From Microbacterium ginsengiterrae (GTDB taxonomy: Bacteria; Actinomycetota; Actinomycetes; Actinomycetales; Microbacteriaceae): a stretch of 64,000 bases of DNA. Under the pieces are notes generated by a model. The model saw only the letters and a list, made by a program, of their open reading frames with translations. It searched no databases and had not been told where the DNA came from. Shown here one piece after another: positions 16,916 through 25,497 of this stretch; positions within the stretch are counted from its first letter, which is position 1; each line of letters begins with the position of its first letter. Both the position numbers and the translations under genes were made by a program. Where the stretch lies: the NCBI RefSeq assembly GCF_014205075.1, contig NZ_JACHMU010000001.1:1736001-1800000 (forward strand), in the 5' to 3' direction.

Positions 16916-17903
16916 GTGGTCGATCCGGATAAGACATCATCGCCCCTGCGGACATCAAAGCTGACGTCCTCGCAGGACGCATCTCCGGTGATCGCAGACG
17001 CTGAACTCGAACGGTGGCTCGCCGGCATCCGCGCAGATCCAGGGCCGTCGTGTGCGGACGTCGGCGTGTACGCCCTGCGCCGCCGAGCCGAAGCGCGGGC
17101 CAGGTCGCGGCCTGCCGGCCCGGAGCTGCCCGTCGTTCGGGACGTTCGCACCCATTCGGGGTTGAGGCTGCGGTTGTATCGGCCATCCCTTGATGACAGA
17201 CCGTTGGTGATCTATCTGCACGGCGGCGGATTCGTCATCGGTGACCTGGACACTCACGATGCTGTGTGCCGGCGCTTGGCGTCCACGGGGGATGTATCGG
17301 TCATGGCCGTCGACTACCGACGCGCGCCGGAACACCCCAGCCCCGCGGCTGTCGAAGATGCCGTCGGCGCGTTCCGCTGGGCAATTGAGCATCTGCCGGA
17401 GTTGGGAGCCTCGTTGCGGAATGGCATCGCATTGGCCGGAGACAGCGCCGGAGGCGCGATCGCGATGCTGGCAGCGGTGCGACTAGGTCGAGGAATCCAT
17501 GTTGCCGTCGGCCCTGTTTCTCGGGTACCCGAACGCGGATATGACGCTGAGCCAACCGAGCATCTCGGAGAAAGGCCAGGGCTGGGGTCTCGACGAACCG
17601 GACCTTGCATGGTTCATCGAGCAATGGGTACCGGCGCCCAGGGACCGCGCTCATCCGCAGAACAGCCCTCTTCACGCGACGGCCGACGGCCTCCCGCCGG
17701 TCGTGCTCATCACTGCGGAGCACGACCCGTTGCGCGATGAGGGCGAACTGCTTGCCGAGAAGTTGCGCCGCGCCGGTGTTCCGGTTCAGCATCACCAGGA
17801 ATGTGGGCTCGTTCATGGCTTCTTCGGGCTCACACACATCTCGCCCGCCGCGGCGCGGGCCACAGATCGCGCGTTCGAACGTTTCGGAACCCTGTTGCGC
17901 TGA
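16916..17903 (+). pseudogene. alpha/beta hydrolase (HSL-type esterase), frameshifted
   Basis: Two frames together make one esterase of about 330 residues. The first frame (GTG 16916) holds HGGGFVIGD (oxyanion hole) and GDSAGG (nucleophile Ser). The second, from about 17487, holds LGYPNADM, the acid in DPLRDEG and the catalytic His in VHGFFG. Dropping one G at 17486-17487 joins them as ...AAVRL-VEESMLPSALFLGYPNAD.... The triad is thus complete but split, so this is a recent frameshift or a sequencing error. TAGAAT (16904-16909) lies 6 bases before the GTG. Codon use is less GC-biased than in neighbours, which suggests a transferred gene. Confidence 0.8.
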
Positions 17904-17904
17904 A

Positions 17905-18891
17905 TCAGTCCGGGGTTGTGGTCGTGAAAGATCGCGCCGGGATCAGCCGCGGGATGAGGCGGATGAAGATCACCATCGTGAGCAGCTCGACGAGGGTCTG
18001 CGTCACCACCACGAGTGCGGCGAGACCGTACGCGGGCGGGAGCGCGAGGACGAGGGGCAGGACGACGAGGGAGTTGCGGGTCGCGCCGCTGAACACGACC
18101 GCTCTGCGTGCAGGAACGTCGAGCTTTGCGACCTTTCCCGCGGCGGTTCCGACAGCGACCATCACCGCGGCGAAGAGGACGAAGACGGGGACCGCGAGCA
18201 GAAGCGCATCGAGACGGCGGCCGATGCCGGCGATCTGGGAGGCGACGACCGCCGCGAGGGTGAGCATCATCAGCGGCACCATCGCGCCCAGCGCCGCGTG
18301 CTGCACCGCCGCGCCCCATCGAGTGCGGGCAGCGATGAGCTGAGTCAGTGCGGCGGCGACGAGCGGAAGCGCGATCAACAGGAGGAACGCCTCGACGAAG
18401 GGGGAAAGGTCGATCGTCCGCACGAATCCATCGCCGACGAAGATCCACATGTAGAGCGGCAACAGGAGCATCTGCGCGAGCATGAGCAGCGGAGCGGCCG
18501 CCAGCAGCCGCTCCCTCGCGCCGCCGGCGATGCCGGTGAACACGATCACGTAGTCCACGCAGGGGGTCAGCAGTACGAACAGCACCCCGACGAGGAGCAC
18601 CTGGTCGTGGGCGACCAACCGCGACAGCAGGAACACCACGATCGGGACGAGGGCGAAGTTCACGACGAGAACGGTGGACAGGAACCGCCAGTCGCGGAAC
18701 GCGTGCCCGATCTTGCCGAAGGGCACGCCGAGGAACGTCACGTAGAGCAGCAGGCCGAGCGCGGGAGTGATCGCCACCTCCGCCGGATGTGCGACCGCCG
18801 GTATCAGCAGCCCCACCGCGGCGCTGAGCGCGAGCGCGCCGACATAGAGCGGGACCTGGTGCCGCTCCATCCACTCGACGCCGACGCGCAT
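17905..18891 (-). CDS. ACR3/bile-acid-symporter-family permease, arsenite-type
   Basis: An integral membrane protein of 328 residues with about ten helices in the bile acid:sodium symporter superfamily. LLTPCVDYVIVFTG carries the conserved cysteine of ACR3-type arsenite exporters, and SGATRNSLVVLPL is the matching second half motif. Proteins like this are annotated as arsenic resistance permeases, but no ArsR or ArsC gene is adjacent, so the substrate is uncertain. The start is supported by GAAGAT 6 bases upstream (possible leaderless gene). It converges on the frameshifted esterase with one base between the stops. Confidence 0.85.
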   Translation of the reverse strand: MRVGVEWMERHQVPLYVGALALSAAVGLLIPAVAHPAEVAITPALGLLLYVTFLGVPFGKIGHAFRDWRFLSTVLVVNFALVPIVVFLLSRLVAHDQVLLVGVLFVLLTPCVDYVIVFTGIAGGARERLLAAAPLLMLAQMLLLPLYMWIFVGDGFVRTIDLSPFVEAFLLLIALPLVAAALTQLIAARTRWGAAVQHAALGAMVPLMMLTLAAVVASQIAGIGRRLDALLLAVPVFVLFAAVMVAVGTAAGKVAKLDVPARRAVVFSGATRNSLVVLPLVLALPPAYGLAALVVVTQTLVELLTMVIFIRLIPRLIPARSFTTTTPD

Positions 18892-18971
18892 GTTCCCATC
18901 TTCTCGTGTCGGCGTCCGCGGTCTGTGACAGCGGAGAAGCGACCCGCGCGGGGTTCAGGGACAATGGCCCC

Positions 18972-19382
18972 GTGAAGAGATGGCGAATCAGCTCGATCGG
19001 CGTCGCGCTCGCCGTCTGCGTGTTGGCCGGTTGCAGCGCGACCCCCGCCAGCGTTGCCTATGCGACGAGGTCCGGCGTCCCGGCGGGTCTTGATGCCGAT
19101 CCGCTCAGTGGTCCAGCGGTGACCTGGCTCGAGGAAGGCGAGACCTTCGCGACCGTCACGTGGGGGAGCGGCAGTTGTCCCCCTGTTCCCACGATCCTCT
19201 CGCCGGAGGCGATGAACCGCCTCGCGGTGACGTTCGCGCCCTCGCCGAACGATCCGTGCACCGCCGACATGGCCCCGATCACCCACGAGTTCGAACTGCC
19301 GGACGAGATCACCGACCACCCTGTCACCGTGGAGATCAGGTACGAAGACCGGCCGGAGAGCGTCGCGCTCGTCCTCGAATAG
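18972..19382 (+). CDS. small lipoprotein
   Basis: A secreted lipoprotein of 136 residues. The signal peptide has K-R at the start, a hydrophobic core, and lipobox VLAGC with C21 as the lipidated residue. The mature part has two further cysteine-containing segments (GSCPPVP, NDPCTAD) that may form a disulfide, and is of unknown function. The GTG at 18972 is chosen for the signal peptide; GACAAT 6 bases upstream fits a leaderless start. Confidence 0.75.
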   Translation: MKRWRISSIGVALAVCVLAGCSATPASVAYATRSGVPAGLDADPLSGPAVTWLEEGETFATVTWGSGSCPPVPTILSPEAMNRLAVTFAPSPNDPCTADMAPITHEFELPDEITDHPVTVEIRYEDRPESVALVLE

Positions 19383-19415
19383 ATCGGGCGTTCTGCAGCC
19401 GCGAACGCGGTCTGA

Positions 19416-19796
19416 TCACTGGTTGAGCAGATCGGTTTCGGCGATCAGGTCGAGGCGAGACAGCAGGAGATCGCCGGCCGACGTGCACACCCCGACCGCG
19501 ACGGCGACGATGACGAGTGTAAGCGTGCCCAGGATCGCGATGCGCGGGATACTGTAACGCCGCTGTACGGCGATGCCGACCGCCACGATGCCGCTGAGAA
19601 TCGCCACGACCTGGCCGGCGACGCTCGCGAAGGCCATACGGATCGCACCCTCTTCCGTCAGCGGTCCGTAACTGTTGAACATCGCCACGATCGCGAGTGG
19701 CAAGACAATGGTGCCCAGCGCCATTATGGCGATCGGCCGAAGCCGAACGGAACGGCTCATCGCTGCGTCATCGTCCGCTGTGAGGGTCGCGCGCAT
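19416..19796 (-). CDS. small membrane protein
   Basis: A 126-residue protein with three hydrophobic segments (about 23-43, 52-75 and 85-108 from the ATG at 19796). No family is recognised. A second ATG at 19760 (114 residues) is equally possible because neither has a good ribosome binding site. It converges with the lipoprotein gene. Function is unknown. Confidence 0.6.
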   Translation of the reverse strand: MRATLTADDDAAMSRSVRLRPIAIMALGTIVLPLAIVAMFNSYGPLTEEGAIRMAFASVAGQVVAILSGIVAVGIAVQRRYSIPRIAILGTLTLVIVAVAVGVCTSAGDLLLSRLDLIAETDLLNQ

Positions 19797-19890
19797 GCGA
19801 GCTGCGGTAACAAGGAAGGGTCTTGGGTCCCAGCGCTCCGCTCGGCACTGGGCGGTTCGGGGGAGGCGGCGGCCGAGGCCGCGTCGCGCG

Positions 19891-20697
19891 TCACGTCGGC
19901 CTGGTGCCGATGGCAAGCAGATGCGGCGAGAGGTCCGCGATGGGCGGAGCAGCAGTCGCAGCATCCGCGATCGTGAGCCCCGCTGAGACGAGGGAATCTT
20001 CCGGCGGCAGCATCTCCAAGCCGAGTCCTGCGGGTCCCTCGATACCCACCGTGGTCACGCCCGTGAATCCGGCGGCGACGGCCTCATCGGTGAGCTCTGC
20101 CGCCGAATGATGGTGGCCGCCCGGGAACCCCTCGGTCGGAATGGCCCTCACATCTGTGCCGTCTTCGAGGAGAGCCAGGAGCGCGTTCGCCGGGAGGTCG
20201 TGGAAGGAACGTGCGAGAACGATCTTCAGCGCTGCGGCGGCGCGAGAGATCCCCGCGCCGAACACGAGCCCGCCCGGGACGAGAACCCGGTATGCCTCGC
20301 GCCAGGCGCGACGACGGTCGGCCCTGTCCTGAAGGTGGTAGAGCGGGCCCAGCAGGAGTACGGCGTCGACTGAGCCGTCTTCCACCTGCAGGTCGCGTGC
20401 ATCGCCGACGAGTGCGCGAGCGTCAGGGATGTGGGTCGCAGCGGCCGCCACCTGTTCGGGCACAGGATCGATCAGCGTGACGGAGTGCCCGTCCGCGGCG
20501 AGCCACCGGGCGTGAACTCCGGTCGCACCACCGACATCGAGCACACGGCTGCTTTCCCGAAGTCGCGAGGACACGAGTTGCTGCACGCGGAGGAACTCGA
20601 TCTGTCCATTGGCGGAGCGAGTCGTGAGGCGATCCGACTCGGCGAACCGCCTGGCGTAATAGTCCTGAATCCACTGGTCCCGCTCCGCTTGGTCCAT
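19891..20697 (-). CDS. class I SAM-dependent methyltransferase
   Basis: A methyltransferase of 268 residues. The SAM loop is VLDVGGATGVHA (about 52-63), followed by the acidic LIDPVPEQV and DARDLQ, and by VLLLGPLYHL at strand 4. It resembles small-molecule methyltransferases of the UbiE/type-11 kind; the substrate is unknown. TACCAT lies 6 bases before the ATG with no ribosome binding site, so it is probably leaderless. It is divergent from the kinase-like gene at 20761. Confidence 0.88.
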   Translation of the reverse strand: MDQAERDQWIQDYYARRFAESDRLTTRSANGQIEFLRVQQLVSSRLRESSRVLDVGGATGVHARWLAADGHSVTLIDPVPEQVAAAATHIPDARALVGDARDLQVEDGSVDAVLLLGPLYHLQDRADRRRAWREAYRVLVPGGLVFGAGISRAAAALKIVLARSFHDLPANALLALLEDGTDVRAIPTEGFPGGHHHSAAELTDEAVAAGFTGVTTVGIEGPAGLGLEMLPPEDSLVSAGLTIADAATAAPPIADLSPHLLAIGTRPT

Positions 20698-20760
20698 GCG
20701 TGAATGGTAGCCACCTGGCCGCGTGGCATCCGGTCGGGGCGGTGCAGCTAACGTTGCGAC

Positions 20761-21213
20761 ATGGCGAGAGTGCTCATCACGGGGATGTCCGGAGCTGGGA
20801 AGTCGACCGTTCTCGCTGAGCTCGCCGGGCGTGGCCATCTCACGGTCGACACCGACTACGACGGATGGACTGATGGTCACGGTGGTCCATGGAATGAGAG
20901 CCGTATGTCTGCGCTGCTGGCATCGACGAGCCATGTCTTCGTGTCCGGGACCGCCGAGAATCAGCGGCGCTTCTACGATCGGTTCGACCACATGGTCCTG
21001 CTGAGTGCGCCAGTTGAGGTGCTCATCGCACGAGTCGCCTCACGAGCGAACCCGTACGGTCGCTCTGTCGAACAGCAACGCGAGATACGCACCTACGTCG
21101 CCGAGGTCGAACCGCTCCTTCGAGCGGGCGCATCAGTGGTGCTGGATGGATGCTTGCCCGTAGAGCAGATCGCGGATGCACTCGAATCGCTGCGGGGCGA
21201 TGATCGTCGGTAG
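20761..21213 (+). CDS. P-loop nucleotide kinase-like protein
   Basis: A 150-residue P-loop protein. Walker A GMSGAGKS is at 8-15, then DTDYDGW, an RRFYDRFDHMVLLSAP segment like the NMP-kinase core, and a lid-like RVASRANPYGRSVEQQREI. It fits the shikimate/gluconate/adenylate kinase fold group; the phosphate acceptor cannot be read. TAACGT (20749-20754) lies 6 bases before the ATG (leaderless). Codon use is somewhat lower in GC than the core genes. Confidence 0.75.
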   Translation: MARVLITGMSGAGKSTVLAELAGRGHLTVDTDYDGWTDGHGGPWNESRMSALLASTSHVFVSGTAENQRRFYDRFDHMVLLSAPVEVLIARVASRANPYGRSVEQQREIRTYVAEVEPLLRAGASVVLDGCLPVEQIADALESLRGDDRR

Positions 21214-21280
21214 CTCACTGACCCGACAGGCGGCGCGACATGAGAGGGTGGGGCCGACCTGCCAATGACGGAGGTGCACA

Positions 21281-21688
21281 GTGCCCAAAGCAGTGACTCT
21301 CATCCGGTCGTCGTCCCTGTCCGACGTCGCGGAATATGCCTACGCGGCGACGGCGCCGGCCGAGGCGCGGCTGATCTTCCTCGCGGGGTCATGCCCGTTG
21401 AATCACGACGGAACGACGGTCGGTGTCGGGGACTTCGCTGCACAGGCTGCGAAGTGCATCGAGAACATGCGCGTCGCTCTCGCCGACGCGGGTGCCGACC
21501 TGCGCGACGTCATTAGCACGCGAGTTCTGGTGGCATCGGCGCGACAGCCAGACCTGGTCGCAGCATGGGACGTCGTCCGCGATGCGTTCGGTGATCACGA
21601 TGTGCCCAGCACGCTGATGGGCGTCACCGTCCTCGGATACGACGATCAACTGGTGGAGATCGAAGCGGTCGCCGCCGTGACGGACTGA
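21281..21688 (+). CDS. RidA-family (YjgF/YER057c) protein
   Basis: A 135-residue RidA-like protein. The classic enzymes deaminate reactive enamine/imine intermediates. Seen: YAYAATAP.....IFLAGSCPL, the long helix AAQAAKCIENMRVALADAGADLRDVISTRVLV, and PSTLMGVTVLGYDDQLVEIEAVA. The arginine of RidA proper appears as T-R in VISTRV. A strong ACGGAGGTG site precedes the GTG. It may share transcription with the kinase-like gene, 67 bases upstream. Confidence 0.85.
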   Translation: MPKAVTLIRSSSLSDVAEYAYAATAPAEARLIFLAGSCPLNHDGTTVGVGDFAAQAAKCIENMRVALADAGADLRDVISTRVLVASARQPDLVAAWDVVRDAFGDHDVPSTLMGVTVLGYDDQLVEIEAVAAVTD

Positions 21689-21798
21689 GGGGCCGAGTCT
21701 TCCAGCAGGGATGATCGGGAGCGCAGACAGCCCTGGTCATCCGCCGGGGACGCCGGCTCGCTCCAGTTCGCTGGATCGTAGAACCACGGATGAACGGG

Positions 21799-22248
21799 CT
21801 ACGTCCTCACCCGGCGGATCCAGTCGTTCGCGTTCGTCGGGTAGAGCGGCGTCGCCATGCCTTCGTCCTCGAACGGGCGCCAGACCACCGGCACCACAGA
21901 ACCGTCCGACTCGACCAACGTGCCTCCCTCATCGGCAGGCGCGGGGTCCAATGTTCCGGAGTACAGCGCGACGATCTCATGGCCGAGTTCGCCGTTGTAG
22001 CGGAAGATGTTCTCCACCACTCCGAGGTGCCTGAGGTCGACGATTCGCGCGCCCAGTTCTTCGTCCACCTCGCGGACGATCGCTTCCTGGTGCGTCTCGC
22101 CCAGCTCGACGCTCCCACCGATCAGCCGGTGGAAGCCGACGGGATTCTCCTCGGATGGCGCGTTGACACTGACGAGATGACGGAGGCCGTCGGTGCTCGG
22201 AGCGATGAGCATGGCCTTCACTCGGATGTAGGAACGATCAATGGGCAT
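21799..22248 (-). CDS. Nudix hydrolase
   Basis: A 149-residue Nudix enzyme. The complete Nudix box is present from GGSVELGE to REVDEELGA, matching GX5EX7REUXEEXGU. It hydrolyses a nucleoside diphosphate linked to another group; the substrate is unknown. MLIAP and IGGSVELGET resemble small Nudix proteins that sit next to kinases or acetyltransferases. Divergent from the phosphotransferase with 43 bases between starts. The 110 bases between RidA and this gene hold nothing recognisable. Confidence 0.88.
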   Translation of the reverse strand: MPIDRSYIRVKAMLIAPSTDGLRHLVSVNAPSEENPVGFHRLIGGSVELGETHQEAIVREVDEELGARIVDLRHLGVVENIFRYNGELGHEIVALYSGTLDPAPADEGGTLVESDGSVVPVVWRPFEDEGMATPLYPTNANDWIRRVRT

Positions 22249-22291
22249 GCGACCCATCCTCTCTGACGAACGCGTCCGATACTCTTCCCCC

Positions 22292-23044
22292 ATGCGGGAA
22301 GAGATCCTGGCCGGAGGCAATGCATCCGGTGCGGTCGTCCGAGTCGGAGACACGGTGCGCAAGCCCTGGGCTCGGTCGACACCCAGTGTGTCCCGATTCG
22401 TCGCCGCTCTCCGCACGAAGGGGATCGACGCGCCCACCCTCTTCGGGCGGGATGACGCGGGGCGACAGGTCCTGGAGTTCGTTCCCGGACGACTTGCGAT
22501 GGACGGCCCTCGTCTGTCGGCATCCGACCTCCGCCGCGTGGGGGCGATGGTGCGGAGCATCCATGACGCGAGCGCGCGCTTCGCCTGCCATGCGGACGAC
22601 GTCTGGGAGACGGCGATCCCCGCACCGGGCGACGAGCTCATCTGCCACAACGACCTCGCCCCGTGGAACCTCATCATCGGCGAACGTTGGGTGTTCATCG
22701 ATTGGGATGCCGCCGCTCCCAGCACCCGCCTGTGGGACGTCGCCTACGCGGCCCAGGCCTTCACGCTGTCCGATCCCGCGCGGACGACCGAAGAATCGGC
22801 GCGAGACCTTGCGGCGTTCGTCGCGGGCTACGGCGCGGACGCGACCATGCGGGCTCAACTGCCGTCGGCGCTGGTCGAGCGTACAGAGGCGATGTATGCG
22901 TTGCTGCGCTCGTCTCATGAGGCGGGGATCGAGCCCTGGGCGAGCATGTTCGTGGCTGGGCACGGGGAGTACTGGCAGAACGTGGTTCGCTATGTGACCT
23001 CACACCGCGCCGTCTGGGCGGCCGCGCTCACGCCGGAGGCCTGA
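22292..23044 (+). CDS. APH-type phosphotransferase family protein
   Basis: A kinase-like protein of 250 residues (aminoglycoside phosphotransferase/choline kinase fold). ICHNDLAPWNLI is the catalytic loop (HxDxxxxN) and FIDWDAA supplies the metal-binding Asp. GNASGAVVRVGDTVRKP is the N-terminal glycine loop plus lysine. It could phosphorylate a sugar, choline or drug; resistance cannot be claimed. TACTCT (22280-22285) ends 6 bases before the ATG, so it is probably leaderless. Downstream is the YtrA regulator operon. Confidence 0.85.
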   Translation: MREEILAGGNASGAVVRVGDTVRKPWARSTPSVSRFVAALRTKGIDAPTLFGRDDAGRQVLEFVPGRLAMDGPRLSASDLRRVGAMVRSIHDASARFACHADDVWETAIPAPGDELICHNDLAPWNLIIGERWVFIDWDAAAPSTRLWDVAYAAQAFTLSDPARTTEESARDLAAFVAGYGADATMRAQLPSALVERTEAMYALLRSSHEAGIEPWASMFVAGHGEYWQNVVRYVTSHRAVWAAALTPEA

Positions 23045-23091
23045 AGCCCGGAGCGTGCTCGGCCCTTTCCGTGTGACGCATTCGCATCCAA

Positions 23092-23113
23092 CTGTTATGG
23101 TGTTTATATACAG
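23092..23113 (+). promoter_or_regulatory. candidate YtrA/GntR operator and promoter
   Basis: An AT-rich island in GC-rich DNA, CTGT....ACAG at its ends (23092-23095 and 23110-23113) with GTTTATATAC (23102-23111) inside. It lies directly before AGAAGGAG and the ytrA-like start at 23125. The half sites and the position fit autorepression by the GntR protein. Confidence 0.45.
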
Positions 23114-23124
23114 AAGGAGAACGT

Positions 23125-23508
23125 ATGCGTGTGGTGATCTCGACGAGCGCATCTGTGCCGATCTATGAGCAGATCAAGACGCAGGTGCGCGCGGCGATCC
23201 TGTCCGGCCAAGCCTCGGCCGGCAGCTCGCTGCCCTCGTTGCGACAGCTCGCAGCAGACCTGCGAGTGAGCGTCATCACCGTCACACGCGCGTACAACGA
23301 TCTCGTGGCGGAAGGGCTGGTCCACAACGAGCATGGGCGTGGATTCGTCGTGCAGGACGTCGATCCTGTGATCGCCGCGGAAGCCCTCGAGAAGCGCGTC
23401 GATGCGGCGCTGATCGAACTCCGGCTCGCCGCCCGTCACGCGCGCATCGACATCGACGACATACACCGACGCCTCGACGAGGCATGGAGGAGTGACCCCG
23501 ATGACTGA
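23125..23508 (+). CDS. GntR regulator, YtrA subfamily
   Basis: A 127-residue GntR protein that keeps the winged helix (YEQIKTQVRAAILSGQASAGSSLPSLRQLAADLRVSVITVTRAYNDL) but only a short C-terminal helix, as in the YtrA subfamily. YtrA repressors normally control an ABC transporter encoded beside them, and that is the arrangement here. AGAAGGAG is the ribosome binding site. Its stop overlaps the start of the ATPase gene by 8 bases. Confidence 0.9.
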   Translation: MRVVISTSASVPIYEQIKTQVRAAILSGQASAGSSLPSLRQLAADLRVSVITVTRAYNDLVAEGLVHNEHGRGFVVQDVDPVIAAEALEKRVDAALIELRLAARHARIDIDDIHRRLDEAWRSDPDD

Positions 23509-24349
23509 CGACATGGCGCGGATCGCCGATCTGCGTGTCACCCGACCGAACTTCGAGGTCAGTGAGGTCTCGTTCGTGATCCCCCGTGGTCAGGTGGTGG
23601 GCCTGGTCGGTCCGAACGGAGCGGGAAAGACCACCGTCATCCGCTCTCTGCTCGGCTTGGTGCATCCGGATGCCGGCCGCATCGAGGTCCTCGGTCAACC
23701 GGCCGGGTCCAGCGCGGCGCTGTCCAAGATCGGCGTCGTCCTTGACCAGCCCACCGCCGCCGGCGACTGGCGGGTGCATTCTCTCGGCCGGCGGCTCGGC
23801 CCGTTCTATCCGAACTGGGATGAGGATCGCTTCCTCGAACTCGTCGACCAGTTCGGTGTGCCCCGCGATCAGCGGGTGGACGAACTCTCGCGCGGTCAGG
23901 GGGTCAAGCTCTCGCTTGCCGCCGCCCTTGCACAGCGGCCCGAGTTGCTCATCCTCGACGAGCCGTCCAGCGGCCTCGATCCGCGATCCCGCCGCGACAT
24001 CGGCGATGTCATCCGGCAGTTCATGGTGGACCCGCAGCACGCCGTGCTCTTCTCGACGCACATCACCACAGACCTGGACGACCTGGCCGATCAGCTCATC
24101 GTGCTGGTCGGCGGTCGGGTCGCGCACCGCGGCATCCTTCCCGATGCCAAGGACGACTTCGCCATGGCGCGGGGCACCGGCGAGGTGCCCGATGGCACCT
24201 TCGGCCCGCAGTACTCCGGCGCGCAATGGTCTGCGCTGATCCGTACCGAGGACTCCGCGGCCTTCGGGCCGGACGTCGTCATCGATGAAGCGACCATCGA
24301 TGACATCATCATCCACCTGGCCGCCGCACACGAGGAGGCACGAGTATGA
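23501..24349 (+). CDS. ABC transporter ATP-binding protein (YtrB-like)
   Basis: An ABC ATPase of 282 residues. Walker A GPNGAGKT is at 37-44, the signature is LSRGQGVKLSLA, Walker B LLILDEPSSGLDP, and H-loop FSTHIT. The start at 23501 overlaps the regulator gene by 8 bases, and the downstream permease starts inside its stop, so the operon is tightly coupled. YtrA-type operons in other bacteria respond to cell-envelope antibiotics or acetoin; which applies here is unknown. Confidence 0.9.
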   Translation: MTDDMARIADLRVTRPNFEVSEVSFVIPRGQVVGLVGPNGAGKTTVIRSLLGLVHPDAGRIEVLGQPAGSSAALSKIGVVLDQPTAAGDWRVHSLGRRLGPFYPNWDEDRFLELVDQFGVPRDQRVDELSRGQGVKLSLAAALAQRPELLILDEPSSGLDPRSRRDIGDVIRQFMVDPQHAVLFSTHITTDLDDLADQLIVLVGGRVAHRGILPDAKDDFAMARGTGEVPDGTFGPQYSGAQWSALIRTEDSAAFGPDVVIDEATIDDIIIHLAAAHEEARV

Positions 24350-24984
24350 GCTTCGCATTCACCCGCTTCGATGTGCTGTCGTGGTTCCCTCGACGCGCGA
24401 CGCTGGTCCCCTTCGCCTTCATCATCGTGGTCGGCGTCGTGCTTCCCGTCCCCGGCATGGCGATCGTCACCGCCGCCTTCGTCACCTCGCTGATGCTCTC
24501 GGCGCCATTCCTCGGTGACGAGCGCGACCGCCTCGACAGGCTCTACGGCGTCCTCCCGATCTCGCGCCGTGCGGTCGTGCTGGGGCGAACGGCATCCATC
24601 CTCCTCTACGGCATCATCGCGATGATCATCGCCACCGTCACCACGCTCATCACCGCCGCCGCCCGAGGCGCCACGATCACCGGTGACGGGCTCGTGCTCG
24701 GATACGCGGCTGCGTTCGCGATCGTCGGGGTGTCCGTCGGCGTCCAGCTGCCGGTGCTGTTCCGCGTCGGATACTCCCGTGGCCGCCTCGTCGTCTACGC
24801 ACCCACCGTCCTCATCGCGGGGGCGGCCTGGCTCGCGCAGGCCACCGGTCTCCTCGACACGAAGGCGCTCGCGTCGATCCCTCTCGGGCTCGGCGCGGGG
24901 ATCTGCGTCGGCGTCGGTCTGCTGGGAATCATCATCGGCACCGCCGTCGCCGTACGTCTCTATGTGAGGCGAGAGCTGCGCTGA
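24346..24984 (+). CDS. ABC-2 type permease
   Basis: A 212-residue membrane protein with about six helices, of the ABC-2 exporter type, small like the Bacillus Ytr permeases. FLGDERDRLDRLYGVLPISRRAVVLGR is the conserved cytoplasmic loop that contacts the ATPase. The ATG at 24346 overlaps the ATPase stop. A perfect GGCGGCG/CGCCGCC hairpin begins immediately after the stop. Confidence 0.85.
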   Translation: MSFAFTRFDVLSWFPRRATLVPFAFIIVVGVVLPVPGMAIVTAAFVTSLMLSAPFLGDERDRLDRLYGVLPISRRAVVLGRTASILLYGIIAMIIATVTTLITAAARGATITGDGLVLGYAAAFAIVGVSVGVQLPVLFRVGYSRGRLVVYAPTVLIAGAAWLAQATGLLDTKALASIPLGLGAGICVGVGLLGIIIGTAVAVRLYVRRELR

Positions 24985-25000
24985 GGCGGCGTTCGCCGCC
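24985..25000 (+). terminator. terminator after the ytr-like operon
   Basis: GGCGGCG (24985-24991), a TT loop with the flanking bases, then CGCCGCC (24994-25000), starting at the base after the stop codon. No T-run follows. The tight loop suggests either a short hairpin terminator or an RNase barrier. Confidence 0.45.
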
Positions 25001-25092
25001 GCTCGCAGAGGATGGTGCCGACGGGGGCGCGCGGTTGGGCTGCCTCGACGGACGGGTGGCGCATCCGGCGCCGATCGGTGAGGATCGTGGGC

Positions 25093-25497
25093 ATGCGTTT
25101 CTCACGCCGTGTCGCCGCGGCCGCCGCCGTTCCTCTCGCCGCAGCGCTCGCGTTGAGCGGCTGTGCCAGCGATCTCGAGACGTATTCCGACCTGCAGCGA
25201 GACCGGCGACCGGCCGATGAACTGCCGCTGCTGCCCGACAATCCCTATGAAGGTGTTGATGAGTCGTCGAGCCGATACGTCGGGGAACACGACGGCTTCG
25301 CGCTGTGGATCGCGGAGGGATCGGAAGCGGACATGAAGTGCCTCATCGTCGTTCTGGATTCGGACGAGTGGCGCGTCGGATGCGGCGACGGGTCGACGCG
25401 CTTCAGCGGAGCAGCCGGCGCGTTCGGTGTCGTCGCCGATGGCGCCCCTGCCCCGGATGGAGCGACCATGATCTCCGAGAACGTCTACGCGCAATGA
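25093..25497 (+). CDS. small lipoprotein
   Basis: A secreted lipoprotein of 134 residues. Signal peptide with two arginines, hydrophobic core, lipobox LSGC with C24 lipidated. The mature domain contains DGFALWIAEGSEADMKCLIVVLDSDEWRVGCGDG, a two-cysteine core that recurs in small Microbacteriaceae lipoproteins of unknown role. The ATG at 25093 gives a standard signal peptide. The next gene starts within its stop (ATGA). Confidence 0.75.
   Translation: MRFSRRVAAAAAVPLAAALALSGCASDLETYSDLQRDRRPADELPLLPDNPYEGVDESSSRYVGEHDGFALWIAEGSEADMKCLIVVLDSDEWRVGCGDGSTRFSGAAGAFGVVADGAPAPDGATMISENVYAQ

Noticed and set aside
22292..23044. Aminoglycoside resistance kinase
   Set aside because: The APH-fold motifs are shared by choline, homoserine and other kinases; nothing points to drug specificity.
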